Numbered from the stretch's first letter, positions 47,588 to 55,820 are shown. The stretch: DNA of 64,000 nucleotides from Planctomycetaceae bacterium (GCA_011525785.1 WYBT01000032.1:124001-188000); one strand, 5' to 3'. Numbers and translations: made by a program. The notes: generated by a model not told the origin, from the letters alone.

Positions 47588-48382
47588 CTACTGGAACAGC
47601 CCCGGAACGCCGCGCGGGCCGCGATCGGGCGCGCGGAACGGACGCTCGTCGTACAGCACCGAGAGCAGGTACAGGCCGCCGGGCGGCGCCGTCGGACCGG
47701 CGCTGCGGCGATCGAGGCTCTCGAGCACGCGCGTGACGTCTTCGGGCCGCCGACGGCCGCGACCGACCTCGATCAACGTGCCGGCCATGGTGCGCACCAT
47801 GTTGTAGAGGAACCCGTCGCCTTCGACGACGACCGCGAAGCCGCTGCGGCGCGCGCGCAGCTTGACGGATCGCACCGTGCGCACGGTCGAGCTGCGCGGC
47901 GACCCGCTGCTCGCCAGCGCGGCGAAATCGCGCTTGCCGACGAAGCGTGCGCAAGCTTCCCGCATCGCGGCGAGATCCAGCGGATCGCGCACCCAGTGCG
48001 TGTGCTCGTGCGCAAAGGGCAGCCGAAAGCGCGAGGTGCAGACCACGTATGCGTAGCGCTTGCCGCGGGCGCTGAACTGCGCGTGGAACTCCGGCGCGCA
48101 GCTCTCGAGCCGTCGCACGACCACGCCTGCGGGCAAGTGCGCGTTGAGCGCGTGCCGCAGTCGATCGTCGTCGAGCGGGCAATCGACCATGAAGCTCGCC
48201 ACCTGGCCCAGCGCGTGAACACCGGTGTCGGTGCGCCCGGCGCCGTGCACGACGACGTGCGCGCCCAGGAGAGCCTCGAGCGACTCCTCGAGCGCCTGCT
48301 GCACGCTCTCGAAGCCCTCCTGGCGCTGCCAGCCGAAGAACTTCGAGCCGTCGTAGGCAATCAGCGCTCGCACGTTGCGCAT
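47588..48382 (-). CDS. truA: tRNA pseudouridine synthase TruA
   Basis: 264 residues from the ATG giving MRNVRALIAYDGSKFFGWQR. The catalytic Asp lies in GAGRTDTGVHALGQ; further family text includes KRYAYVV, GKRDFAAL and GDGFLYNMVRTMAGTLIEVG. It makes pseudouridine at positions 38-40 of tRNAs. It is placed between rpoN and hpf, an insertion into the usual rpoN-hpf-ptsN order. Copy B of the structured repeat lies just upstream. Confidence 0.95.
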   Translation of the reverse strand: MRNVRALIAYDGSKFFGWQRQEGFESVQQALEESLEALLGAHVVVHGAGRTDTGVHALGQVASFMVDCPLDDDRLRHALNAHLPAGVVVRRLESCAPEFHAQFSARGKRYAYVVCTSRFRLPFAHEHTHWVRDPLDLAAMREACARFVGKRDFAALASSGSPRSSTVRTVRSVKLRARRSGFAVVVEGDGFLYNMVRTMAGTLIEVGRGRRRPEDVTRVLESLDRRSAGPTAPPGGLYLLSVLYDERPFRAPDRGPRGVPGLFQ

Positions 48383-48427
48383 GGGGCGCAACTTCTAGCC
48401 TCCGCGGAGCCCGCGCGCACGCGCGCG

Positions 48428-48568
48428 CTCAGCGCGGCCTTCATGCCGCTTGGATTGGGCGCATCGGCCTGAGCGCCGATGCGCCCCGCGGCATTCGGCC
48501 GCGCTGAGATCTTGGTTAGGTCGCTACTACCCCCTGGAACCTCCGCGAAGCGCGAAAGCTGCAGCAGG
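48428..48568 (-). repeat. Dispersed structured repeat, copy B
   Basis: The first part (48428-48508) is a near-perfect cruciform. The outer stem ctcagcgcggcc / ggccgcgctgag is 12 bp; a small internal loop follows, then atgccgc / gcggcat (7 bp). A 9/3 internal loop then leads to the inner hairpin gcgcatcggc / gccgatgcgc (10 bp) with a 6-base loop. A linker (tcttggttaggtcgctacta) and a weaker hairpin around cgcg-aag-cgcg lead to the rpoN stop at 48576. Copy A at 40635-40772 has the same order of parts behind pilQ. It is non-coding as far as I can tell. Confidence 0.75.
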
Positions 48569-48575
48569 TCGCAGC

Positions 48576-49898
48576 TCAGTGCCGGCGGCGGCGGTAGGAC
48601 GAAGGCAGGCCGAGTTCCTTGCGGTAGCTCGCCACTGTGCGCCGCGCGAGTTGCACGCCCTGCTCGGCCAGCAGGCGCACGACGTCGTCATCGGAGAGCG
48701 GCGCAGAGCCGTCTTCGGCCGCGAAAAGCGCCTTGACGCGCTCGCGCAGTTCGTCGCGCGCCAGGTCCTCGCCCCCGCCGACTGCCGCCTGGAAGAAGCG
48801 CCGCAGGGCGAAGATCCCCCAGGGCGTCTGCGCGTGCTTGCCGGCCACGGCGCGGCTGACGGTGCTGGTGTGCAGCCCCAGTTCGTCGGCGAGTTCGCCC
48901 ATGCGCAGCGGCGCGAGCTTCGTCGGTCCGTTCTCGAGGAATTCGCGCTGACGGGCGAACAGAGCGCGCGCGATGGCGAGCAGGGTGCGACCGCGCTGCT
49001 CGCAGGCGGCGACGATCCAGCGCGCGCGCTCGACCTTGTCGCGCAGGTAGGCCTTGACCTCCGGCGACTGCGAGCGCTCGCGGGCGAGCGCCACGACGCT
49101 GTCGTCGAGCGCGACCGCAGGCAGGCGCGCGGCGTCCACGCGCACCTCGAAGCCGTTCTCGCTGCGCTCGACCACGACCTCGGGGACGATGGCGGGCGCC
49201 GCTTCGCCGGCCAGCTCGCGCCCCGGCCGCGGATCGAGAACGGCGAGCTTGTGGAGCAGTTCCTTGAGCTCGCCCATGCTCAGCCCCATCTCCTGCGCGA
49301 CCCAGGGCAGGCGATTGCGGGCGAGCTCGCCCACGAACTCTGCCAGCAGGCGCCGCAGGTCGGTGAAGTCGGGATCGGCGGGATCGAGCTGGAGCGCCAG
49401 GGCCTCGATGGCGTTGCGCGCGCCGACGCCGCGCGGCTCGAAGGCGTGCAGCACGGCTTTGGCGCGCTCGAGGAGCGTCTCGTCGAGCGGCAGACCCGCC
49501 GCGAGCGCGCGCTCGAGCAAGTCGCCGTCTTCGAAGGGCAAATAGCCGTTCTCGTCGAGGTGCGCGATCAGCCAGCGCGTCGCGGCGGCGAGGCGCGCGT
49601 CGAGTTCGACCAGCGCCAGCTGCTCCTCGAGCGCCTGGGCCAGCGAGCGCGGACGGTCCGGTTGGCTGGCCAGCCACTCGTCGTGAGCCGCGCTGGCCTC
49701 TTTGGCGCCTGCGCGCTGAGGCGGCGGGCTGAACTCGCGCTCCTCGACACGCAGCGCCTCGTTCTCTTCCGCCGCGTTGCGCAGGAACTCCTCCAGCTCG
49801 AGCCCGGACAACTGCAAGAGCTGCAGCGCCTGGACCATCTTGGGCAGGAGCACCAGCTCCTGGCCCTGCGACTGCGACATGCGGTGGGACTGCGCCAC
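48576..49898 (-). CDS. rpoN: RNA polymerase sigma-54 factor
   Basis: 440 residues. Region I lies at the N-terminus (QELVLLPKMVQALQLLQLSG), an acidic region II around residues 50-85, the core-binding domain from about 85 to 240, the helix-turn-helix ELGLHTSTVSRAVAGK, and the diagnostic RpoN box ARRTVASYRK at 418-427. It starts from a GTG at 49898; an ATG at 49880 is possible. It directs transcription from -24/-12 promoters with enhancer-binding proteins, none of which is encoded here. It stands at the head of the nitrogen-PTS group. Confidence 0.96.
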   Translation of the reverse strand: MAQSHRMSQSQGQELVLLPKMVQALQLLQLSGLELEEFLRNAAEENEALRVEEREFSPPPQRAGAKEASAAHDEWLASQPDRPRSLAQALEEQLALVELDARLAAATRWLIAHLDENGYLPFEDGDLLERALAAGLPLDETLLERAKAVLHAFEPRGVGARNAIEALALQLDPADPDFTDLRRLLAEFVGELARNRLPWVAQEMGLSMGELKELLHKLAVLDPRPGRELAGEAAPAIVPEVVVERSENGFEVRVDAARLPAVALDDSVVALARERSQSPEVKAYLRDKVERARWIVAACEQRGRTLLAIARALFARQREFLENGPTKLAPLRMGELADELGLHTSTVSRAVAGKHAQTPWGIFALRRFFQAAVGGGEDLARDELRERVKALFAAEDGSAPLSDDDVVRLLAEQGVQLARRTVASYRKELGLPSSYRRRRH

Positions 49899-49955
49899 GC
49901 GGCGCGTATCGGCGCAGGGCCTGCGCAGGTTGAGCGCGCCCGACCGCGCGTCGGC

Positions 49956-50582
49956 TCAGGCCCCCGGAGCGGGACGGCGCGTGAGACGCAGCTCGATGCG
50001 CCCCTCGAGCGCATCCTCGAACACGCCGCGGTGCAGGTACTCGATCGCGCTGCCCGCCGGGAGCCCGCGCGCCATGCGGGTCACGCGCACGGGCTGTTCC
50101 AGCACCGCGAGCGCCTCGAGCACCAGGCGCGCGGTCGCTTCGCCCTCGGCGTCGGGATCGGTGGCGAGGATCACTTCGGCCACGCCGCCGCGCGCGACGC
50201 GTTCGACCAGCGGCGCGACGAACAACTGCTCGCCCTCGCTGCCCTCGGCGGGGTTGAGCGCCCCCATCAGCACGTGGTAGCGCCCGCGGAAGACGCGCGC
50301 GCGCTCGATCGCTTCGACGTCCTTGGGCTGCTCGACGACGCAGATCAGCGTCGAGTCGCGCTTGGGATCTGCGCACAGCTCGCAGGGGCTCGAACGCGCG
50401 ACGTTGCAGCACTCGCGGCACAGCCGGGTCTCGCGCAGCGCGCGCTCGATCGCGCCGGCCAGCTCGCGCGCGCTGGGCTCGCGCAGCACGTGGAACGCCA
50501 GGCGCTCGGCCGTGCGCCGCCCGACGCCGGGAAAGCGCTCGAAACTCGCGATCAGCTGCTCGAGCGGTTCGGGGTACGCCAC
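49956..50582 (-). CDS. recR: Recombination protein RecR
   Basis: 208 residues. Helix-hairpin-helix FERFPGVGRRTAERLAF, Cys4 zinc motif CRECC...SPCELC, and Toprim domain with ATDPDAEGEATA. It forms a clamp with RecFO to load RecA at gaps. GTG start. It follows ybaB by 16 bases, in the common dnaX-ybaB-recR operon. Confidence 0.95.
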   Translation of the reverse strand: MAYPEPLEQLIASFERFPGVGRRTAERLAFHVLREPSARELAGAIERALRETRLCRECCNVARSSPCELCADPKRDSTLICVVEQPKDVEAIERARVFRGRYHVLMGALNPAEGSEGEQLFVAPLVERVARGGVAEVILATDPDAEGEATARLVLEALAVLEQPVRVTRMARGLPAGSAIEYLHRGVFEDALEGRIELRLTRRPAPGA

Positions 50583-50598
50583 GGCGAGCGCGTCGACG

Positions 50599-50922
50599 CT
50601 AGAACAGGCCGGGCAGGTTGATTCCGCCGGTGACCTTGCCCATCTGCTCGCTCGACATGCGCGCCGCCTTGCCGATCCCGTCGCGCAGCGCCGCCAGCAG
50701 CAGGTCCTCGATCAGGCCCTTGTCGGGCTTGACGAACAACTCGGGCGAGAGCTCGATCTTCGTCACCTGCCGGTCGCCGGTGACCAGCACGCGCACGACG
50801 CCGCCGCTCGCCAGGCCCTCGACGGTGGTGTTCTTCAGCTCCTCGCGCACCTTGTCGAGGTCGCGCTGCATCTGCTGCGCCGCCTTCAACAGGCTGCCCA
50901 GCTCTCCAAACGACTGGCTCAT
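50599..50922 (-). CDS. YbaB/EbfC nucleoid-associated protein
   Basis: 107 residues of the YbaB family: LLKAAQQMQRDLDKVREELK and LLLAALRDGIGKAARMSSEQ. It is a small dimeric DNA-binding protein. Its start overlaps the dnaX stop by four bases. Confidence 0.93.
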   Translation of the reverse strand: MSQSFGELGSLLKAAQQMQRDLDKVREELKNTTVEGLASGGVVRVLVTGDRQVTKIELSPELFVKPDKGLIEDLLLAALRDGIGKAARMSSEQMGKVTGGINLPGLF

Positions 50923-52826
50923 CGCTCGCCTTCCTCGATCTGGCCCGAAAACAGTTCCGCCACCTTGCGCGTGAAGTCGTCGCTCTGACCGCTGGGCCGC
51001 TGCGCCGGGTCATCGAGCACGACGTCCATCGTACGACCGACCGCGCGCGACAAAGCGCTCGACAGCGCGGCCAGACTGGCCGGCGCAGCCAGCAGCGTGC
51101 GCTCGGGCTCGCTGGGACGCGTCACGCGCACCACGGCGCGGGCCGCGCCCAGATCGGTCAGCGCGCCGCGCCGCGAGAGCACGCCGGCGAGGTCGTCGTG
51201 CGTGCGGCCGAGTTCTTCGAGCGTCGTCTGCCAGGCCGTGAGCTGAGCGGGCGCGACGCTCGCGCCTGCGGGTCCGCCCGCAACACCTGACGCCGCGCCC
51301 GCAACCGCACCCGACGAGGAGCGCGCGCCGGGGCGCCACGCGCCGCCTGCCGTCGCCGCAGCGCCAGACGCGCGCCCGAACGGGGCGGGCCGCGCGGGCG
51401 CGCTCGCCGGCGCTGGGAGAGGCGCGTCAGCCGGGCCGCGGGGCGCGGCCGAGTGCGGCTCGCGCGAAGTCGTCGCCGGCCGCGCGGTGGAGTTCGCGCC
51501 CGCGCTGACGGGCGGGCCGCTCGCCGGCGCTCGAGGCGTCTGCGCGCCGGGCGGCGAACTCGACGCGGGCGCGGCGGCGACGACAGCGCCTGAAGCAACA
51601 GCGCCCGCGGACTCCACACCGATCGGACTCGCGGGCGTTGCTGCGTGGCTCGGCGCAGCCGGCGCGGGCGAGGCCGCGACGCCGCGCGCCAGCCGCGCCT
51701 CGAGCGCGAGGAGCCGTTGCTCGAGCTGGGCCAGCGGGATCGTGGCTGCCGGGCGCGCCAGATCGAGCAACGTGACTTCCAGCACGATGCGCGCGTGGCG
51801 CGGCAGCGTCGCCATGCGCTCGCGCGCGTGGAGCAACTCCTCGAGCCACAACTGGGTGCGATCCCCGCCGAGGCGCTTGGCGCGCTCCGCGAGTTGCGCC
51901 CGGCGCTCGGCGTCGGGCTCGAACAGCGCCGCGTCCGCCGGACACAGCGCGCACAAGAGCGCCAGACGGAGCGTTTCGAGCAGGGCCGAACACAGCTCGA
52001 CCTCGCCGCCATCCGCGCGCGGCAGGAGCGACAGCGCGGCCGCGCCCTGGCCGCTCTCGAGCGCGTCGAGCAGCTCGAGCGCGCGCTCGGCGCTGGAGTG
52101 CGGGGCCACGCGCTGGACGTCCTCGGCCTGCGGCTCGGCGCCGACCAGCGCGATCAACTGGTCGGTGAGCGTCAGCGCATCGCGCATCGAGCCGCGCGCC
52201 AGCTTGGCGAGTTCCGCGGTGACGCCGGCGCCGGGCCGCAGCCCTTCCTTGGCGAGCACTTCCTCGAGGTGCGCAGCGATCACGTCTTCGGCGATCAGCG
52301 ACAGGCGCACGATCTGACAGCGCGAGCGCACCGTCTCGATCACCTTGTCGACCTCGGTGGTCGCGAAGAGGAACTTCACGTGCGCCGGCGGCTCCTCCAG
52401 CGTCTTCAAGAAGGCGTTGAAGCCTTCCTTGGTGATCTGGTGGACCTCGTCGACGATGTAAATGCGGTAGCGCGCGCGCATCGGCGCGTAGCCCACGCCG
52501 TCGCGCAACTCGCGCACCGCGTCGATGCCGCGGTTGGACGCGGCGTCGATCTCGGTCACGTCGACGTGGCGGCCGGCCTCGACGTCCTTGCAGTGGTCGC
52601 ACACGCCGCAGGGCTCGGGCGTCGGCCCGCGCTCGCACAAGAGCGCTTTGGCGAGGATGCGCGCCGTGGTGGTCTTGCCGGTCCCGCGCGAGCCGCAGAA
52701 CAAGTACGCGTGCCCGACCCGGCCGTCGCGAATGGCGTTCTCCAGCGTGCGCATCGCGGTCTGCTGACCCGCGACCTCGGTGAACGTGCGCGGCCGGTAC
52801 TTGCGCGCGAGGACCAGATAGCTCAT
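50919..52826 (-). CDS. dnaX: DNA polymerase III subunit gamma/tau
   Basis: 635 residues from the ATG giving MSYLVLARKYRPRTFTEVAG. AAA+ motor: Walker A GSRGTGKTT (45-53), zinc cysteines C64, C73, C76 and C79, DEVHQITKEGFNAFLKTLEE and sensor text ATTEVDKV. Residues about 385-545 form an Ala/Pro/Ser-rich linker, then a short tau-like C-terminal domain (about 545-635). It loads the beta clamp and links polymerases. No obvious slippage site for a separate gamma form was found. Operon: dnaX-ybaB-recR. Confidence 0.95.
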   Translation of the reverse strand: MSYLVLARKYRPRTFTEVAGQQTAMRTLENAIRDGRVGHAYLFCGSRGTGKTTTARILAKALLCERGPTPEPCGVCDHCKDVEAGRHVDVTEIDAASNRGIDAVRELRDGVGYAPMRARYRIYIVDEVHQITKEGFNAFLKTLEEPPAHVKFLFATTEVDKVIETVRSRCQIVRLSLIAEDVIAAHLEEVLAKEGLRPGAGVTAELAKLARGSMRDALTLTDQLIALVGAEPQAEDVQRVAPHSSAERALELLDALESGQGAAALSLLPRADGGEVELCSALLETLRLALLCALCPADAALFEPDAERRAQLAERAKRLGGDRTQLWLEELLHARERMATLPRHARIVLEVTLLDLARPAATIPLAQLEQRLLALEARLARGVAASPAPAAPSHAATPASPIGVESAGAVASGAVVAAAPASSSPPGAQTPRAPASGPPVSAGANSTARPATTSREPHSAAPRGPADAPLPAPASAPARPAPFGRASGAAATAGGAWRPGARSSSGAVAGAASGVAGGPAGASVAPAQLTAWQTTLEELGRTHDDLAGVLSRRGALTDLGAARAVVRVTRPSEPERTLLAAPASLAALSSALSRAVGRTMDVVLDDPAQRPSGQSDDFTRKVAELFSGQIEEGER

Positions 52827-52914
52827 CGCCGGCGATTGTACGGCGAGCGGCGCGGACACCGGCTCCGCGAGCATCGATTCGCGTCTGGTTCCGCGGACAG
52901 ATCGTCGCGAGGTT

Positions 52915-54159
52915 TCACTGTGGCGGCCGCGGCGCCATCTCGCGCCCCATCAGCAGCGCTCCGCTGACGGGGTCGTAGAGGCGGAACTCGATCCACAAGC
53001 GCTGGAAGTCGCTCCACGAGAGCGCGCACAGCACCAGCACCAGCGCTGCGGCCACGGCGCGGCCGCGCGCGCTGCGTTCCGCGCCGCAGATGTCCCAGAT
53101 CCAGCCGAGTGCGAGCACGCGCAGCGGGAATTCGAGCACCGCTACGTAGCGCAGGTTCTTGGTGAACTGACCGAGCACGGCGACCTGCGCGATGTAGACC
53201 AGCGCGAGCGCTACGGCGAGCGGGTCGAGCTCGCCGCGCCGCCAGCGCCACAGCGCGAGCGCGACGCCCCCCAGACCCAGCAAGGTCGTCCACGGCGACA
53301 TCAGGAGTTCGTCGATGGGATAACGGAACCAGGCGCCCGAGCCGAACTGCAACGCGTACTCGTTGGTGGCCGGCGAGAGCAGCACGATCTTCATCACGCG
53401 CCAGAGGTTGGTGAGATCGCCGGCGGCGAGCCACCAGCCGAGCAGGCATGCGACACCCGGCAGCACCAGCACGGCCAGCGTGCGGCCGATCGGAACGTCG
53501 CGGCGTTCGCCCCAGCGCGCGAGCGCGGCGCAGCCGGCGAACGGAACCGCCAGCAGCACCGAAATCTCCTTGGTGAGCAGCGCGAAGCCGAACACCAGCG
53601 CGAACGCAACCGCACGCCAGACGCGCTGCGGCGCGCGCAGGTACTCGATGAACAGGCCGATCGAGGTCACCTGCACGAGCGAGATGAACACATCGGTCAG
53701 GGCCAGCCGCGCCAGGCCCAGGTGCAGCGTCGAGAACCCCATCAGCGCTGCGACGCATACGGCGCGCGCCGTCGAGAACCAGCGCAGGGCGAAGGCGAAG
53801 CTCACCGCAACGAGCGCCAAATGCGACGCCAGCGAGAGCAGCGAGATGGAGCGCAGGCTCGCGCCGAACAGCTCGCTCCACAGCGCACAGGCGAGTGTGA
53901 ACCCGACGCGACTGGGCGGCGGGAAGATCCAGTGCCGCGGCTCGCTGAGATAGAAGGTGAACTGCTGCGGCACGGCGCCGAGTCCGCGCTCGGCGACCTC
54001 CTGCATGTAGCGCAGGTAGTAGCCGTCGTCGGAGTGCGGCTGGTACTGCACCGAGTCCAGGCTCCCGTGCAGCGCGACTCCCAGCCCAGCGATCAGCGCG
54101 ACGACCGCGCCCCACCCCACCAGGCGCGCGCCGCGCTCTCCCGCCGCTTCGTCGGACAT
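52915..54159 (-). CDS. Polytopic membrane glycosyltransferase (GT39/ArnT-like)
   Basis: 414 residues from the ATG giving MSDEAAGERGARLVGWGAVV. There are about ten hydrophobic segments. The first loop has the acidic pair HSDDGYYLRYM (about residue 43), as expected of GT-C enzymes such as PMT/ArnT that use polyprenyl-phosphate sugars, and the later loop RLALTDVFIS fits the second acidic motif. The C-terminal periplasmic domain is short. Likely role: transfer of a sugar to lipid or protein at the outer face of the inner membrane; the substrate is unknown. The frame is open upstream through the SRP RNA, but that part is not coding. Confidence 0.75.
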   Translation of the reverse strand: MSDEAAGERGARLVGWGAVVALIAGLGVALHGSLDSVQYQPHSDDGYYLRYMQEVAERGLGAVPQQFTFYLSEPRHWIFPPPSRVGFTLACALWSELFGASLRSISLLSLASHLALVAVSFAFALRWFSTARAVCVAALMGFSTLHLGLARLALTDVFISLVQVTSIGLFIEYLRAPQRVWRAVAFALVFGFALLTKEISVLLAVPFAGCAALARWGERRDVPIGRTLAVLVLPGVACLLGWWLAAGDLTNLWRVMKIVLLSPATNEYALQFGSGAWFRYPIDELLMSPWTTLLGLGGVALALWRWRRGELDPLAVALALVYIAQVAVLGQFTKNLRYVAVLEFPLRVLALGWIWDICGAERSARGRAVAAALVLVLCALSWSDFQRLWIEFRLYDPVSGALLMGREMAPRPPQ

Positions 54160-54290
54160 GTCGAGGTTGTACGCGCCGCGCCCGCGCCCCGCGACACCCA
54201 ACAACGAGACCCTGCTGCGACGCCCTCCCGCACAAGCACCGGCCCAAGGCGGACGAGTCGCCTGACGAACCCGAGGCAGCAGCAACGCGC

Positions 54291-54403
54291 GTTCAAGTGG
54301 GCCCGGGCGACATGCACATGACGCCGCATCCTTAGGGCTGCTCCGTTCCCGGCCTGACCCGGTTCGAACGGGAGCCATCGCCGACGACCGGACCCACTTG
54401 AAC
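54291..54403 (-). ncRNA. ffs: Signal recognition particle RNA (small, 4.5S type)
   Basis: The minus strand contains the conserved domain IV: CGGGTCAGGCCGGGAACG then GAGCAGCCCTAAGG, matching the GGTCAGG...GGAA...GGAGCAGCC core that binds Ffh and FtsY. The ends pair over about 16 bp (gttcaagtgggcccgg / ccggacccacttgaac), giving 113 bases, the size of a small bacterial SRP RNA. It lies 44 bases downstream of tRNA-Ser(GGA). Confidence 0.93.
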
Positions 54404-54409
54404 ACACGC

Positions 54410-54440
54410 AAAAACAAAAACGCGGCCCCACCAGGGCCGC
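54410..54440 (-). terminator. Rho-independent terminator of tRNA-Ser(GGA)
   Basis: A 7-bp GC stem, gcggccc / gggccgc, is followed on the minus strand by TTTTTGTTTTT. This is the most canonical intrinsic terminator of the window. It separates the tRNA from the SRP RNA, so the latter needs its own promoter or read-through. Confidence 0.9.
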
Positions 54441-54447
54441 CACCAAA

Positions 54448-54537
<90 letters not shown>

Positions 54538-54574
54538 CCGAATTCCCCGAACCACCCCGCGCGCTCGCTCGCTG

Positions 54575-54733
54575 TGCGCTCGCTTTGGGCGCGCTCGCTG
54601 TCTTGCGCTCGCATCGTGCGCACTGGCTGTCTCGCGCTGGCTTTGGGCGCGCGGACTGTTCTGCGCTGGCTCTCTTGCGCTGGCTTTGGGCGCGCGGGCT
54701 GTTTTGCGCTGGCTTTGGGCGCGCTTGCTCGCC
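54575..54733. repeat. 29-bp tandem repeat array
   Basis: Five 29-bp units of the form tgcgctggctttgggcgcgc followed by ggactgttc or a variant start at 54575, 54604, 54633, 54676 and 54705; a 14-bp partial unit starts at 54662. There are no unique spacers. It lies between the two tRNA-Ser genes in a 381-base interval without a protein gene. Confidence 0.85.
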
Positions 54734-54817
54734 TGCCGCAGCTGCCGTTGCGTTCCTCGGCTCACCTGCCCGTCCCACCTGCGACGCCGGCGTAGCGGCG
54801 CCGGCGCAACCAACATC

Positions 54818-54921
54818 GAGCTCGCGCCCGAGCTCGAGCTTTGCTCGAGCTCCGCGAGCTCCTCGATCGCCACCTACGTTCGACCAGGCGCGCTTCGCGC
54901 GCCAAGGTCGAACGTAGGTGG
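54818..54921 (-). repeat. Two nested perfect hairpins behind tRNA-Ser(CGA)
   Basis: 54870-54921: a 16-bp perfect arm ccacctacgttcgacc / ggtcgaacgtaggtgg plus an inner 7-bp stem ggcgcgc / gcgcgcc with a TTC loop; the right arm includes the encoded CCA end of the tRNA. 54818-54861: outer gagctcgcg / cgcgagctc and inner gagctcgag / ctcgagctc. Neither has a U-tract. They may terminate transcription or protect the tRNA precursor end; this is inferred. Confidence 0.75.
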
Positions 54922-55008
54922 CGGAGAGTGAGGGATTTGAACCCCCGGTACCCTTTCGGGCACACCGGTTTTCGAAACCGGCGCTTTCAGCCGCTCAGCC
55001 AACTCTCC
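54919..55008 (-). tRNA. tRNA-Ser (anticodon CGA)
   Basis: 90 bases including an encoded CCA. Acceptor GGAGAGT / ACTCTCC, anticodon loop TTCGAAA between CCGGT/ACCGG stems, a long variable arm, and T-loop GGTTCAAATCC. Reads UCG. The 5' part resembles the GGA isoacceptor 380 bases downstream. Confidence 0.95.
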
Positions 55009-55060
55009 GCAGGGCCTCGCCGCGTCGCCGCAGCTCGGCCTGTTCGTGGGACCTGCACGT

Positions 55061-55135
55061 CCAAGGTGGACGTGCCCAATGTGGACGTTCCCAAGGTGAA
55101 TGTGCCCAAGGTCGAGGCGCCCAAGGTGAACGTGC
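55061..55135. repeat. 15-bp tandem repeat, five units
   Basis: Five consecutive 15-bp units close to ccaaggtgaacgtgc fill 55061-55135, between tRNA-Ser(CGA) and the tadA stop. Variation is concentrated in the second half of the unit. The period is a multiple of three, but no gene covers it with confidence. Confidence 0.85.
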
Positions 55136-55144
55136 GCTGCACGC

Positions 55145-55624
55145 TCACTCGGTTCGGTTCGTGTCTCGCGCCTTGCGGCGCTTGTCTTCAAAGAACGCGC
55201 GCAGCAGCTCGCGCACCTCGTCGGCGCACTCGCCCTCCGCGACCGTGCAGCGGTGGTTCATCCGCACGTCCGTGAGCACGCTCCCCAGGGAGACCGCGCC
55301 GCCGAACTTGGGATCGCGCACCGCCCAGACTACCCGAGCGACCCGTGCGTGGGACAGCGCCCCGGCGCACATGAAGCACGGCTCGACCGTGGTGTAGACC
55401 GTCGCGCCCACCAGACGCTGCGCACCGACCACCTTCGCCGCGGCGCGGAGCGCGAGCACCTCGGCATGCGCCGTGGGATCGCACTCCGTGCGCGTTCGAT
55501 TGTGGGCGCTTGCGATCAGCCGCCCGTCGAGCACGACGACCGCGCCTACCGGCACCTCGTCCAAGGCGAAGGCCGCGCGGGCCTCCGCCAGGGCGAGGAG
55601 CATTCCTGCTCGATCGGTCTGCAC
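55145..55624 (-). CDS. tadA: tRNA adenosine-34 deaminase TadA
   Basis: 159 residues from a GTG at 55624, which aligns with the usual TadA N-terminus just before MLLALAEARAAF; a TTG at 55660 would add 12 residues and an ATG at 55603 would remove seven. Zinc/catalytic motifs: TAHAEVLALR (His and Glu) and TVEPCFMCAGAL (two Cys). It converts A34 to inosine in tRNA-Arg(ACG). The gene for exactly that tRNA ends 120 bases upstream on the same strand. Confidence 0.92.
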   Translation of the reverse strand: MQTDRAGMLLALAEARAAFALDEVPVGAVVVLDGRLIASAHNRTRTECDPTAHAEVLALRAAAKVVGAQRLVGATVYTTVEPCFMCAGALSHARVARVVWAVRDPKFGGAVSLGSVLTDVRMNHRCTVAEGECADEVRELLRAFFEDKRRKARDTNRTE

Positions 55625-55743
55625 CAACTCGCCGGGTTCGCGCGCGTCTTCGCGGGTCAAGACGTCGGTCCAGGCGGGGGCAGAACGCGGCCGGTCAGGG
55701 ATCAGCCGCGGCGCCAGGCGCGCATCGCTCCGCGGCAGTGAGT

Positions 55744-55820
55744 TGGTACACCCAGAAGGACTCGAACCTTCAACCTTCTGATCCGTAGTCAGATGCTCTA
55801 TCCAATTGAGCTATGGGTGC
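55744..55820 (-). tRNA. tRNA-Arg (anticodon ACG)
   Basis: 77 bases including an encoded CCA. Acceptor GCACCCA / TGGGTGT (G-U at the end pair), D-arm AGCTCAATTGGATAGAGC, anticodon loop CTACGGA between TCTGA/TCAGA stems, and T-loop GGTTCGAGTCC. The A34 is the target of TadA, encoded directly downstream. Confidence 0.96.

Noticed and set aside
48450..48510. Short frames giving a common peptide WAHRPERRCAPRHSA at both repeat copies
   Set aside because: The similarity follows from the shared repeat DNA; neither frame has a ribosome site, and copy A's frame stops at once. It is treated as a nucleic-acid element.
54575..54733. CRISPR-like array
   Set aside because: Units are directly adjacent with no unique spacers, and no cas genes are nearby.
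54870..54921. Integration (att) site at the tRNA-Ser 3' end
   Set aside because: No integrase and no second direct copy of the tRNA end is visible in the window; the repeat is inverted, not direct.
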